From Aedes albopictus (Eukaryota; Arthropoda; Insecta; Diptera; Culicidae), in assembly GCF_035046485.1 (NCBI RefSeq), contig NC_085137.1:131630703-131694702 (forward strand): 64,000 nt of DNA, in the 5' to 3' direction. Each line of letters opens with the position of its first letter. Position 1 is the first letter of the stretch. Shown piece by piece: positions 1 to 9,939 of this stretch. A program made the position numbers and the translations under genes. The notes under the pieces are model-generated. The model was not told where the DNA came from and made no database searches. It saw only the letters and a program-made list of their open reading frames with translations.

Positions 1-437
1 CAGGAATTGGTCCAGGTATTCACCAGAAAGTCCATCAAGGATTCCTTTAAGGATTCTTCAAGAAATTCCAGAAGGGAATTCCTCCAATGATTCCTCCAAT
101 AATTCATCCAGATATTACTCCAAGAACGGATACGGGGATTCTCTCGGCTTTTGCAGTCGGTGACAGCAGCGAAAACAAGTTTGCCTCAACTTCCGACGGT
201 TTCGGTTCCGTTCAAGCCTACAGTCGATAAGCAATCAGATTACTCCAAGAATTTTCCCTAGAATTCCTCCATAAATTCCTCTGGAACTTCCCAATGGAAT
301 TTCTGCAGGGATTCCTCTGGAGATTTCACAAGGATTCCTCGAGAAATTCCTCCAGGTATTTCTCTAGAGATACCTCATGAAATTCCTGTAGAAATTCCAC
401 TAGGGATTCCTCGAGGAATTTCTCTAGAAATTCTTTA
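1..437. repeat. Degenerate GAATTCC minisatellite, block 1
   Basis: Imperfect tandem units near 12 bp of the form GGAATTCCTCCA fill this stretch. About 125-240 is a non-repetitive interruption with several CGG/CGA steps that I cannot assign. The array continues after an inserted MITE, so both sides were once one array. No gene is visible. Confidence 0.75.
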
Positions 438-633
438 GGGGTCATGCACAAATTACGTCACGCTTTTAGGGGGATGGGGGGGGGGGGTGGTTTGAAGAAC
501 GTGGCGAACCATACAAAAATTGTGAGTTCCTATACAAAAATTGTGAGTGCCCATACAAAAAGTCTGACAAAGGGGTGAGGGGGGGGGAGTTGAAAAAGTC
601 GATTTTTGCGTGACAAAATTTGTGTATCACCCC
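438..633. mobile_element. PIF/Harbinger-like MITE
   Basis: The ends are imperfect inverted repeats: GGGGTCATGCACAAATTACG on the left against GGGGTGATACACAAATTTTG on the reverse strand at the right. They are flanked by the 3-bp direct repeat TTA (435-437 and 634-636). A 3-bp TWA duplication with G-rich ends is the hallmark of PIF/Harbinger elements. The interior is short, has runs of G and shows no transposase, so it is non-autonomous. It lies inside minisatellite. Confidence 0.7.
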
Positions 634-2097
634 TTAAAGGATTTATCAAGGAATATGCCTGAAAGTTTTCCAACGGTTCTTCAAGAAAACCCTCCAGAAA
701 TTCCTCCGGGACGAATTCCCTCAAGAAATTTCTCTAGATATTCTTCGAGGAATGCGCACAGGCATGTCTTCAAGCATTCGTCCAGGAGCTTCACCAGGGA
801 TTATCATAGGGATTACTCCAGGGATTCATCCAGGCATTCCTTCAAGATTTGATTCTGGGACTCCTCCAGGAACACCTTTGAGAATTCAACCAGGAATTAC
901 CCCAGGAACTAATGCAGAAATTACCAAAATATTTCTTGCAGAAATTAATCAAGTAATTCGTTCAGAAATTATAACGGCAATTTATCCAGAATTTTCTCCA
1001 GGAAATCATCCTCCAGAAGTTTATACAGGTATTATTCCAAGAATCCAGGGATTCCTTCGAGAATTCCTCCAGAGAATTCTCCAGGAATTGGTTCAAGGGA
1101 TTCCTCCAGGAAAACCACAAGGATTAAGATCTGTCAAAATAACCTGATAACAGTCAAATAATATGAGGTTATGTTAGTTGGTATAATAAAGAATGAACCA
1201 TTTTACAAAACACAGACGAATAAACTGTGGGAGCGATCTGTTTTATTAATGACAAAAATATCTTGAAGTAAACTTCATGTGAAAACCCTGCCTCTTCTGG
1301 AAAGGAGAGCTCCCATACAACAGACATTTCTTCATTATTCAAGAATCAATCAAGGGTTCCCTTTGACATGTGAAGGTTTATGAAGGCAAGAAATGTTTCA
1401 TAAATAGTGTGAGACCCCTCCCCAAGGGGACACAATACAAATGAAACAGACGAAACTACTAAAAATTAAATCAGAAATGTTTGTTTCTTTTCATCAGAGA
1501 TGTATATTTAGTGATCGAATTGTTAACGCCAAGGTTAACACTTTGGGAGATTTGTCATTTTAAGTTACATTGATAAAGAGTAAAGGTCGGTAACCAAGCA
1601 GCTCATCTTAGATTTTCCATATTTTAAAAATAGGATGTTATTTCACATTACACTGTTATGAAAAAGTGGTCTTCTCTCCAACATAAATGAAACAATAGAA
1701 AAAAAATGTTCCTGCAATTCAAACACAAACTAAGTATTTCTCAGGCAAAAAACATGTTATAAAAGAAGTTCTGTTCTATTATACATACACGACGTTCTAT
1801 TATATATATAACTGACTTTGCATACCCTTTGTAAACGATGAAATATTAGCACAATCGGCATGGTTTTTGCACGGTTCAATTCGACTTCAGGGTGGCTATG
1901 TTTAGATGTAGAAAAAGTAGGGAAAATCAACTACATAATTTGTTTAAAAAAACCGCAACATTACTAAAATCAGCAAGCGAAGCGAAGAATTTAAAAAGCA
2001 ACACAATAAAATTAATATTAAATGCGTTAGATAATTGAAAAAAAAAATAAACCAACAAATTTAAAATGGGCAATACAAGGTTTGCCGGGTCAGCTAG
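602..2097 (+). mobile_element. Helitron-like element, 3' part (left copy)
   Basis: This segment is repeated in inverted orientation at 62506-64000 with only scattered differences. Homology stops abruptly at 2097, where the element ends GGGTCAGCTAG followed by T in both copies. A short stem (GGCAA at 69-73, TTGCC at 82-86 of the 2000s) lies 11 nt before the CTAG end. CTRR ends, a nearby 3' hairpin and insertion between A and T are Helitron hallmarks. No Rep/helicase ORF is seen, so it is probably non-autonomous. The 5' end lies at or beyond the left edge. The family name is not recognised. Confidence 0.55.
637..1140. repeat. Minisatellite inside the Helitron-like element
   Basis: Tandem units near 12 bp with GAATTCC/CCAGG cores. 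The same array with the same order of variants is present in the right-hand copy (63480-63965), so it was already inside the element when that copy formed. Open frames across it encode only short-period repeats such as PGIP and are not considered genes. Confidence 0.75.
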
Positions 2098-2814
2098 TTC
2101 ACAATAAAATTCGAAGCATGATATCCATATAAACATTCAGATTTAGCAAACCGTTTAAAACTACATTTTCAGACCAGATGTACAAACGAATATAACCACT
2201 AACTGAGTGAATTCCACAAGTTGCGTTTGGCTGTTGTACTCAGATGAGCCTGGCTCCGAACCACAGCTTTCCGGAACAAGCCCGACTCAAAAATAAAACA
2301 TTTCCACATTCCTACGAATAATAAGCGTTCCTACAACATTTGCTTTATCATCGCAATTTCATACATCGACTGGCTGCAAGTTAGCCACAGCCGCCACTGC
2401 CAGCAGTGTGCGTATATTTTAAATTTACGATCCATCTCAATTCGATCCGATGTGCGTGTTAAAATGTTTATGTAGAACTGTGTCGTGAGGAACTCCCGAT
2501 ATAAGGTAAAGTTTGTATTAAGGGAATCTAGCCTGAAAACAGATGATAGTTTGGTTTGAAATAATTGTCGATATAATCGACAGCCCAGAGTAATATTTTT
2601 TGTCTACTTGAGCAAGATCAACAAGTACAAGAAAAATCCATTTCTGAATTCATGACGAAACAGTCATGAAATCATAAAATGACTACGAACCATGATATCA
2701 TGACTATAACTACGAATATCATCAATATTTCATACCCTTTGCATAAAAGGGTCATGGTTGCGAAAGTCGTTGAATGATAAACCAAGACTTGTTTTCATTC
2801 ATCAAAATAAGATA
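2098..2814. other. Spacer, no gene seen
   Basis: AT-rich, mostly unique-looking DNA. Around 2640-2760 there are clustered imperfect palindromes of the ATCATGATATCATGAC type, which also occur near 4.1-4.2 and 48.4-48.5 kb and suggest a decayed dispersed repeat. No ORF or splice pattern is convincing. Confidence 0.5.
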
Positions 2815-3020
2815 CACCGGGGCAAGTTGAAATGGGTGGGGCAAGATGAAACGCGAAGATTTGAAAAAGATTTCAATACAATTGGAAAATTAGCTTTTAC
2901 CAAAAGATGATTTGATTAAAAAACTATGTGTTATTATACCCAAACTGTTTATCATGACTAAATAACATCATGCTAACCCGCTTTTCCATCTTACCCTACT
3001 GGTTTTCACTTGCCCCGGTA
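2815..3020. mobile_element. TA-flanked MITE with CACCGGGGCAAG ends
   Basis: Left end CACCGGGGCAAGTTGAAA and right end (reverse strand) TACCGGGGCAAGTGAAAA form inverted repeats, flanked by TA on both sides (2813-2814, 3021-3022). The subterminal motif GGGCAAGATG on the left has the counterpart GGGTAAGATG on the right. A TA duplication fits the Tc1/mariner superfamily. At 206 bp it is non-coding. Confidence 0.7.
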
Positions 3021-3389
3021 TACCGCACTAAATTATGAAACTATGACGCTGAATCATAAAACCGTTAGACAGCGTCATTGAATAGTACAAAACAAACAGC
3101 TCTCTAATCGTTGCACAACCATGGTAAGTCATTTGCCTTTTCATGCCCATTCTGGTGATGGTGTTAACTTGTGAACCACAAAGTATTCTACAAACTTTCA
3201 ACATCATGTCCGTAGTGTTAAGTTTCCAGAGTCATAGTGTGAAGAAAGAATCCCGTTGAGTAACTTCTGGTACAGCAGGAGACATATGCGTTAGTCAGGA
3301 ATTCCACAGACCATATTCGACCATTACATTTAAAAACTGAACTTAGATGTCTGTTCTCTGTGCTAGTAGTGTAGTCATGTTGGGATCAG

Positions 3390-4015
3390 CACACCATTTT
3401 CCAAGAATTCCTTCCAGATTTTCTCCTTGGATATCTACCGCAATTCCTCCTTTAAATTCTTTCCCAGTTTATAGCAGAATTCTTCCCGCGAGCTCGTCCT
3501 TGAAATTATCGAAGGTTTTTTCTATTTTTCTCCAGTTTTCTCAAGTATAATCTGAGGTTTTTACGAATTTTCTCCCATAAACATTTCCTTCCGAGTATTC
3601 TGTTGGAATTCCCGATAGTTATTCCTGGAATTTCTACAACAGTTCCTCCCAGAATTTCAACAGGAGTTCATCACAGGGGTTCTGCAAGGGTGTTACTCCC
3701 CGGGATTTCTTCCATAGTTTCTCGTTGGATTCCTCCCGGAGATAATGCAAACATTTTTTTCCAAAGTTCTTCCAACAATTTGTCCTAGTGTTTTCGGGAT
3801 AGTTTTCCAAAAGTTTTTTTTTAGAAGTTCTTCCTGGGATTGCTTCCAGAGAGTTTTCCGATATTGTTCTTGGACTTGACCCGTAGTTCTTGTCGGGATT
3901 TCTCTTAGAGGTTTTTAGAGTTTTCTAATATTTTCCCTATTATTTTCTTCTGGGTATACTTCCAGATCGTTTTCTTTCGAGATATCTCAGTTTCTCTCAA
4001 AGTTTCTTTCTAAGT
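3390..4015. repeat. Decayed GAATTCC minisatellite, block 2
   Basis: Loose 12-bp periodic units (TTCCTCC, GAATTC, TTTCTCC) diverged more strongly than the other blocks and rich in TTTTC. The short open frames here are by-products of the period. The 370 bases before it show nothing recognisable. Confidence 0.55.
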
Positions 4016-4019
4016 CCCT

Positions 4020-4230
4020 CTCGAGACTATATTAGTTTCATATATAAGGCTGATGGTTTTATAAATTTTCGTCATGGTTCTATGGTACATGCGTCATGAT
4101 TCCATGTCATAATTTATCCATTTTAGCACTAAATATGTTAAGTATAACGTCGAGACTAAACGAATCATGATATCATGACAATTTTATGATATAATTCCAA
4201 TACAGAAAACAAACAAATTATCATGACGCA
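4020..4230. repeat. Dispersed repeat with TCATGATTCCATG core
   Basis: The stretch around 4040-4140 (tcatgg-ttctatggtaca, then TCATGATTCCATG, then AGCACTAAATAT) is matched in the same order around 48420-48510. Both contain ATCATGA palindromes. It is a diverged dispersed repeat of unknown class. Confidence 0.45.
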
Positions 4231-4689
4231 TTCTACTAGTTTTGGATTCCGGGTTTTCTCGAGCAACAAACAAAATTATTATCGTTCGTGATGTTCTGGA
4301 CAAAATAAGTAAGGATAAGCAGAGGACACCATGTGAGTGTTATTCGAACGTGCCGAGTTTTGACATGCTTTTGTTTATATTGTTCTCACCTTAAGTACTT
4401 ACTACTATCAAATCTCGTTGATCAAGGAGATGTCTACGAGAATCTTTTATAACTACTCAAAAGTTTAAATATTCTTGTGTGGAAGTGGAACGAAGTTTTA
4501 TGTGCAGTATCTCAAGAATACCAGTAGAGTACTTTAGAATCACAAATCAATTGCGATCGGCTGGGATTTTGATAAAACCGATAGTAAAACCGAGAATAAA
4601 ACCGATGTAACGATGAAGTTATCAGAACATTCCAACAAAGAGAATTAGAATATTAATTGTTACTCTTGTTGTTATCTTCATTAGTGCAT

Positions 4690-4883
4690 CTCCGAAAATC
4701 TGAGTTCGATTCTCGTGCAAAACTATTTTAAAGTTTCTTCCAAAAGTCTTTGCTATAAAAGGCATTGTTCCCACTCATCAACAAGTAAACTTTAAAATCA
4801 GAAATAAATTTGATCCGCATGAGATGAAGGTCGTTTTGTTACATTCAGTTCCTTTTAATTTAACAGATTCTGTTCGTACTGTG
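4690..4883 (+). mobile_element. Decayed relative of the 7.8-8.3 kb TIR element
   Basis: A B-box-like GTTCGATTC at 4704-4712, followed by GTTTTGTTACATTC and a terminal ACTGTG-TA, matches the order of motifs in the 3' half of the element at 7798-8343. The left end is not recognisable, so this is at best a truncated, old copy. Confidence 0.35.
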
Positions 4884-4889
4884 TAAATC

Positions 4890-5560
4890 TGATATGCAAA
4901 GCTTCGATTCGTGTCGGTACTTACAACACCGTAAGTGTATTTCTGTTCACGATTTCATATATGGGCTGGATTGTTTTCACGTTCTGTGTATAATGCAGAG
5001 TGGAGGTGGAGAATCTATTTGGAAGGTAATTAAAACCCTTTTTTTTCGAAGACGAGGTACACTGAACGTTCAGTGGGAGTCTAGGAGGGAGTTTTGTTTC
5101 CATCAGTCAAAACCCCAAAACAACTTCTCCGTATTTGGACGAGCAACATCTCTCAACATGTGGCACCGCGTTGGTTTGTTTACAGTTTCAAGTTTGAAGG
5201 ACGACGGCGTTTAAATCGAGAAATAATCGATACGGTGCTCGGTGGCCTATTGAATGAAAGATTTATTATCGGATTTTCCAGATCATAGTCAACGAAGCTG
5301 CCTCGACGGATTCATTGCTTGGGGAAGGGAAGCAGAGAATAGAGTAAAGGGACACAGGAAAATACAATCACTTTGCCGGGATTGCCTGCCAGCAGCACTC
5401 AGCCCCGCAATACAATCGGTCAGAGGGAAATGAGAACATATAAATTTTAAACGGAGCGAGAAAATCAATTTCGCTGGGATTGGGGTCACCACCAACTCGG
5501 AGACAGCGCGCTGCACTGAAACGCGGGAGAGTACAGTTTAGTTGTCGGTCGTAAATGGAA
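4890..5560. other. GC-richer unique segment, possible exon or promoter
   Basis: This stretch is less repetitive and richer in CG than its surroundings, and an open frame of 106 codons (4894-5214, +) crosses it without a recognisable domain. On the minus strand CTCCCGCGTTTCAG before 5516 resembles a splice acceptor and is followed by an open frame to 5289. On the plus strand TACAGTTTAGTTGTCGG near 5532 resembles an insect initiator. None of these is strong. I cannot decide between host exon, promoter and old transposon. Confidence 0.25.
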
Positions 5561-5572
5561 GTACTTTGCGCA

Positions 5573-5590
5573 AGTACCTACGTAGGTACT
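5573..5590. other. Perfect 18-bp palindrome
   Basis: AGTACCTACGTAGGTACT equals its own reverse complement. It sits at the right edge of the GC-richer segment. It could be a protein-binding dyad or chance. Confidence 0.5.
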
Positions 5591-6354
5591 CGTTATTTCA
5601 TAATCAATTCATTGCTAGATGGGGTTTCTGCACCACAACGTCCTTGAAATTCGATTTGGCACGGAATGATTTTCGATTTCTTTTCCAGCCAGCGGTGTCA
5701 TGCTGAGGTGGACTGAGTGTGAATATGGAAGGGGAAGTCAAAATTAGATCAACACGCTTGGGTGGTACATGTGAATTCCCTCTTGTATGTGATCTGAAAT
5801 CGGCTGGATTATTTGATGTTATAGGATTTTTATCTAATTCCCGTCAATCTTAGCACAGACCTATTATTATGGAATTCATTCTTGCACCTCGCTAAACGCA
5901 TCATGACGAAATTGGTATCAATTACTAATTTATAAATTAATTTTCATATCATGTTGAAAATATTTTAAAATAATAAGATTGAATAATATTGTCCCTCGAA
6001 TTTTGTTTCCGTCTAGTCCACGTCTGTTTTGGGCACAACCTGGATTTAATTCTCGGCACAACTTCAACGTGATACTATGGTACATAGGATGGTCAAAAGT
6101 TATGATTTGACCGTAGGTGTTTATTTGAAAAGTTTGTCATATTTTTCGCAATCCAAATCAAATTATGAATTCGAAGTACGATTGAGCAAATAGTTTTAAA
6201 TTGAGATGGATGTAGCTTTAGAATATCGACCAAATTATTTCAATTATTATTTTTGCCCACCAGATCATAATACGCCATCACAGTGCAACGAATAAATCTA
6301 GCTCTGTGGATGTGAAATACGAATTTTCGTATGCAGACAATCCACACACATCCT

Positions 6355-6620
6355 GATGATGATTAACCTGGGCTTGTTAGGGGAATATCTGTAAATAAAA
6401 GAAAATCGGGTTAAGTACGGTTCCTTTGAATTCCACTAAGAATTTGCATCCTTTGACAGATACGTATTTCGACCTCAACTGTAAGGTCGTCTTCAGTGTC
6501 GAGTCAAGTACAAGACACTGAAGACGACCTTACAGTTGAGGTCGAAATACGTATCTGTCAAAGGATGCAAATTCTTAGTGGAATTCAAAGGAACCGTACT
6601 TAACCCGATTTTCTTTTATT
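6355..6620. mobile_element. Insertion containing a perfect 107-bp hairpin
   Basis: The 12-bp direct repeat CACACACATCCT (6343-6354 and 6621-6632) brackets this insert. Positions 6394-6500 are the exact reverse complement of 6514-6620, leaving a 13-nt loop. About 39 bp of non-palindromic sequence precede the hairpin on the left only. The long target duplication suggests target-primed (retrotransposition-like) entry; the perfect arms suggest recent origin or gene conversion. No coding potential. Confidence 0.7.
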
Positions 6621-6803
6621 CACACACATCCTCCCTAGACGAAGATAACTTGTTGTTAGCATTCTAACTGACAAGAAAAAAGTGATTTATATAATTAATT
6701 GTACAGCTTTTACTGTATTCTGTAGCAGTGAGATCCAGCTTTGAAGTGCTATAGAGTATGTGTGGGATGTGAATTGAAGGTTGGAAGTGAACATTGAACA
6801 GTG

Positions 6804-6884
6804 ATGAAGAACATTTCGGCAAGCTGCTGCTTTGATACGTTTGCCTTCGTCGTACGCAAAACGAGAAAAATTGTCAACTCGTAA
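6804..6884 (+). other. 26-codon ORF kept in both dispersed copies
   Basis: An ATG-to-TAA frame of 26 codons contains the residues SCCFD then AFVVRKTRK. The paired copy at 44931-45011 has an ATG-to-TGA frame of exactly the same length with the same core. Flanking DNA carries indels but the frame does not. Against a coding role, the codon differences I count (codons 4, 5, 6, 12, 13, 23, 24) all change the amino acid. A GTAAG just after the serine codon could instead be a splice donor. Probably a conserved nucleotide element rather than a gene. Confidence 0.25.
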
Positions 6885-7075
6885 GAGGAGTGAAATTGAA
6901 ACGTGAAATATAGTGTAATTATTCGATTTCCAGTGCTGAAAAGGCTAATTATCGATAGTCTACATCTTTTTGCTTCCATATAATGAGGCATTGGCAAAAG
7001 TAAGTCGGAATATCTGTAATGATTGGCAATTGCCCGTCTGATGTGACGGAAATTAGCGCATATGACGAAGTAAAG

Positions 7076-7797
7076 TTTTACACTAAATGAAAATGAGTAA
7101 AGGGTAGCAAAAACTTACAAAGCATATTACTTATTTGGATTGAGGTGTGTGCGATAGTTGTTGATCAAATAAAAATATTGTCATTTTCAATGAAAAAAAA
7201 CAAATAAAACCGCAGGCCTAATCATAGAGTATTATGGTAATATAACTCAAGTAAGATTGTTAAATCAAATAGTTTCGAAGTGGTACGTTCGGATTTAATG
7301 GCCGTTCTTAAAGCAAACAAAAGAGCTTTCAACATTTTCTCGCGAGTAAATGTGTTTTGTTTTAATTTTTCGATTCTTTCACAGAATACAAATGTATAGG
7401 GTTTCAGAGAAAGTATGGGCACAACTTTGCATAACGAGAATACAATCATGTCATCAACGAACAACTATTTTGTTGTTTTTGAATTTTTATTTGAAGTGTT
7501 TTCGTTGCAGAGTCTATTTATGAAACAAAATAGAATTCACTGAATTTTCCAGGATTTTCCAAGAAGGAGCTTTGAAAGTTATAAACTCAATTTCGATTCG
7601 GCGACTTGGTGGAATTTTGTGGATGATAAATCTTCATTTTTGAGAATATTTCTGATTTCAGATAACTCCGTGAGTTAAATTGCCACCAGGCTAACTTAAA
7701 ACTAATAACGCCAGCGAATCCTGGCAAAGTATATGATCTAACGCCATTAACCAATGGCCAAAGAACTTCCATCAACCAAGCACTTAGCCTTTATCTA
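7076..7797. other. Spacer, no gene seen
   Basis: AT-rich sequence with two short minus-strand open frames (80 and 62 codons) that have no recognisable motif or codon bias. I see nothing else in it. Confidence 0.5.
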
Positions 7798-8343
7798 CAC
7801 AGCAAAAAAAAAATATGAAAGTTCAACAACACGTAAATTGAAGATCAACTGAAATTTGCTGCAGAAAAATGTAAATCACCAACAGTTAACGTCAGCCGAG
7901 CAGCCCGCTGCTGATCAGACGGCTTGTTTACAAATTTTAAAGCATATTCGCTTTAAATTTACATGCATCTGCTATAAATCATGCTAGCCACTCTCCGTTA
8001 TCAGCTAAACGAACGGCTGCTCGCAGCTGTGGCGATTTCCCCATTATCTCTCTCAGTACTCTCTGCAGCAGCCGGAGCATGTCGGGAATGCGTATGGTAG
8101 AAGCAGTTTAACTTTGGCCGTCTGCTATTTAACAAGCTGAGATAGCCGAGAGAGCTCGGCCGTGGTACTCACACCCCAAGGATCTGAGTTCAATTCTCGC
8201 CCGGAGCTTAATTTTGCTTTGTATTTTCTAACTAATAACTGCAATGTAATTTTAGGACCGCACAAAAAATTCCATCATATATGACGGGGTCCTTTTGTTA
8301 CATTCGATCCGTCATGATTTTACAGGTTTTTTTTTTAACTGTG
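7798..8343 (+). mobile_element. TA-flanked TIR element carrying a tRNA-like segment
   Basis: Left end CACAGCAAAAAAAAAATATG and right end (reverse strand) CACAGTTAAAAAAAAAACCT are inverted repeats flanked by TA on each side (7796-7797, 8344-8345), as in Tc1/mariner-type MITEs. The interior has no transposase. It includes a tRNA-like box pair near 8141-8196. The neighbouring upstream sequence is plain spacer. Confidence 0.6.
8141..8205 (+). other. tRNA-derived segment with A-box and B-box
   Basis: GATAGCCGAGAGAGCTCGG resembles the A-box region of a leucine-type tRNA, and GTTCAATTC at 8188-8196 fits the B-box consensus GWTCRANNC. The full cloverleaf is not intact, so this is not called a functional tRNA. 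It may be an internal pol III promoter of SINE origin inside the TIR element. Confidence 0.4.
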
Positions 8344-8344
8344 T

Positions 8345-8559
8345 ATCTTCACTGTTGCGGACACTCATATCTGATCTACTCTAAGTTTACCTAACCTAAA
8401 CCAGATGGATCAACAAAGAAACAATAAACTATAACATGTGAACAATCGGAAAGTTTTTAAGGAACATTTAGGAAAATATTTGAACATTTGTTAAAGTACC
8501 ATATGAAAAAATTGTAATTCAAGCGTAAACTGTAATGTTTTTATTATTTTAAATAAAAA

Positions 8560-8590
<31 letters not shown>
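8345..8590 (+). mobile_element. 3' tail of an unidentified retro-inserted sequence
   Basis: A run of 29 A (8562-8590) is preceded by AATAAAAAATAAAA, the look of a polyadenylated insertion on the plus strand. The body upstream has no recognisable domain, and no target duplication was found by eye. Confidence 0.4.
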
Positions 8591-9545
8591 CATGAACGTG
8601 GGTATTTTAGTTGGGCGCCAATGTAACGGAAAAAATTTGGGGAACACTACAAATGCATTGTGCTCCCGATGGGTACCACAATGTAGACAACTGCTAATAG
8701 AACCATACAAATGCGCATTTTATTTTCCGCATCAAGCTCCACATTTTGAAACTAATGGGATACGAAAAGTAAAATGGAACATTACAAATGCACAAAACAC
8801 AAACATGCAACACACATTAATTTGTGCCCAGTCATCCATATGGATAACGAAGTCCGAACCCAGGATGACGAGGTTCCATTATTGTTCTTGGTCCATCAGT
8901 CATCCTAGAAATGTATATTGTTTGGCAGTTCGCCTTTTAGTTCGCAGCATCTGCTGCTGCATTCATAGCTTGTTTTGGTCTAGGAATTTCTAATCCTAAG
9001 GGGCATCCTGATTTGGGCAACAACACAAGACGGTCTACAATTTGATCTCCATGTTAGGGGACGGCTTGCGTGTATTGTACTGGATCGCTCCTGAAATGTT
9101 TGGAGCACTACAAATGTACATTAAAATTCAGGGACAGATGTACAAATCTTAGTATAACATACAAAATAAACTGACAAAATGTTCACAATAATTTACAAAC
9201 GTAACAATAGTTCCTTCTGATTGAAAAAATAATATGTCTTTCGGGATTTCTGAGAGTTGTATTACAAAAAACATAGTGAAGCACTGTAAATGCATATTAG
9301 AAATATATCATATCATAGCGGGTACACTACAAATGTGTAATCAAATAGGATATTCCATCCGATTGTGCGATATTTGCCAGAAAACCATTTGCCAGAATGC
9401 CATTAGCCAGAAAGACATTTGCCAGAAAGTACTATTTCCCAGAAAACCGTTTGCCAGAAAGAACCATTTCCCAGAAAACCATTTGCCAGAATGTACCATT
9501 CCCCAGAAAGTACCATTTCCCAGAAATTTCCAAAGTTCTCAATCC
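8591..9545 (+). repeat. Repeat element with CACTACAAATG and TTGCCAGAA motifs
   Basis: Variants of CACTACAAATGCA recur irregularly near 8644, 8703, 8780, 9106, 9283 and 9329. From 9376 to 9525 the motif TTGCCAGAA-(A/T)-CCATT repeats about a dozen times. A sentence-like block around 8850-8915 (GACGAGGTTCCATTATTG, CCATCAGTCA) recurs at 26715-26765, and the GCGATATTTGCCAG junction recurs inverted near 26630. Both loci thus belong to one unnamed repeat family. The 133- and 113-codon frames across it are not considered genes. Confidence 0.55.
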
Positions 9546-9906
9546 AGAAGTGTTCCCAAACTAATGATAATTTAAAACATTCTTATTGAAAAGTAAATCA
9601 TGTTTTTTTATTTGTTTGGGATCGATTAGCCCACGATAACGATCGTAAAAATGTAAAATTTTATTTTTGTTCAGATTTATATGCGAAAGTTAAATAAATT
9701 ATTGGAACTGATGTAAGTGCAAACAAGACTTGGTTTTAGAGTAACTTTGAAAGAAAAGCCTGTAGTTTGAAGAATAGAAAATCATTCTGAAACAAAAAAA
9801 TGATGTGAACTCAATCCTTTCAAACTTTACAATACATTAAATCTTTTATGTTATTTTATTATTTTATTGCGCACAACAGCTTATTTTTTTAATTAGAAAA
9901 ATTCCA

Positions 9907-9910
<4 letters not shown>
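9546..9910. other. AT-rich spacer, nothing seen
   Basis: Low-complexity AT-rich DNA without a convincing ORF, terminal repeat or RNA gene. Confidence 0.5.

Positions 9911-9939
<29 letters not shown>

Larger units (their letters stand above)
5810..7075 (+). repeat. Dispersed segment, copy 1 (pairs with 44405-45200)
   Basis: A series of matching blocks in the same order and orientation links this segment to 44405-45200. Examples are GAATTCATTCTTGCA, AATAATAAGATTGAAT, CCTTCGTCGTACGCAAAACG and AGCGCATATGACGAAG. Divergence includes many indels. Copy 1 is interrupted by a 266-bp hairpin insertion. Whether this is an old transposon or a host duplication is not clear; no transposase or terminal repeats were found. 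Confidence 0.65.

Noticed and set aside
8592..8993. 133-codon protein starting right after a poly-A run
   Set aside because: Lies inside a repeat family whose second copy at 26.7 kb breaks the frame; no domain.
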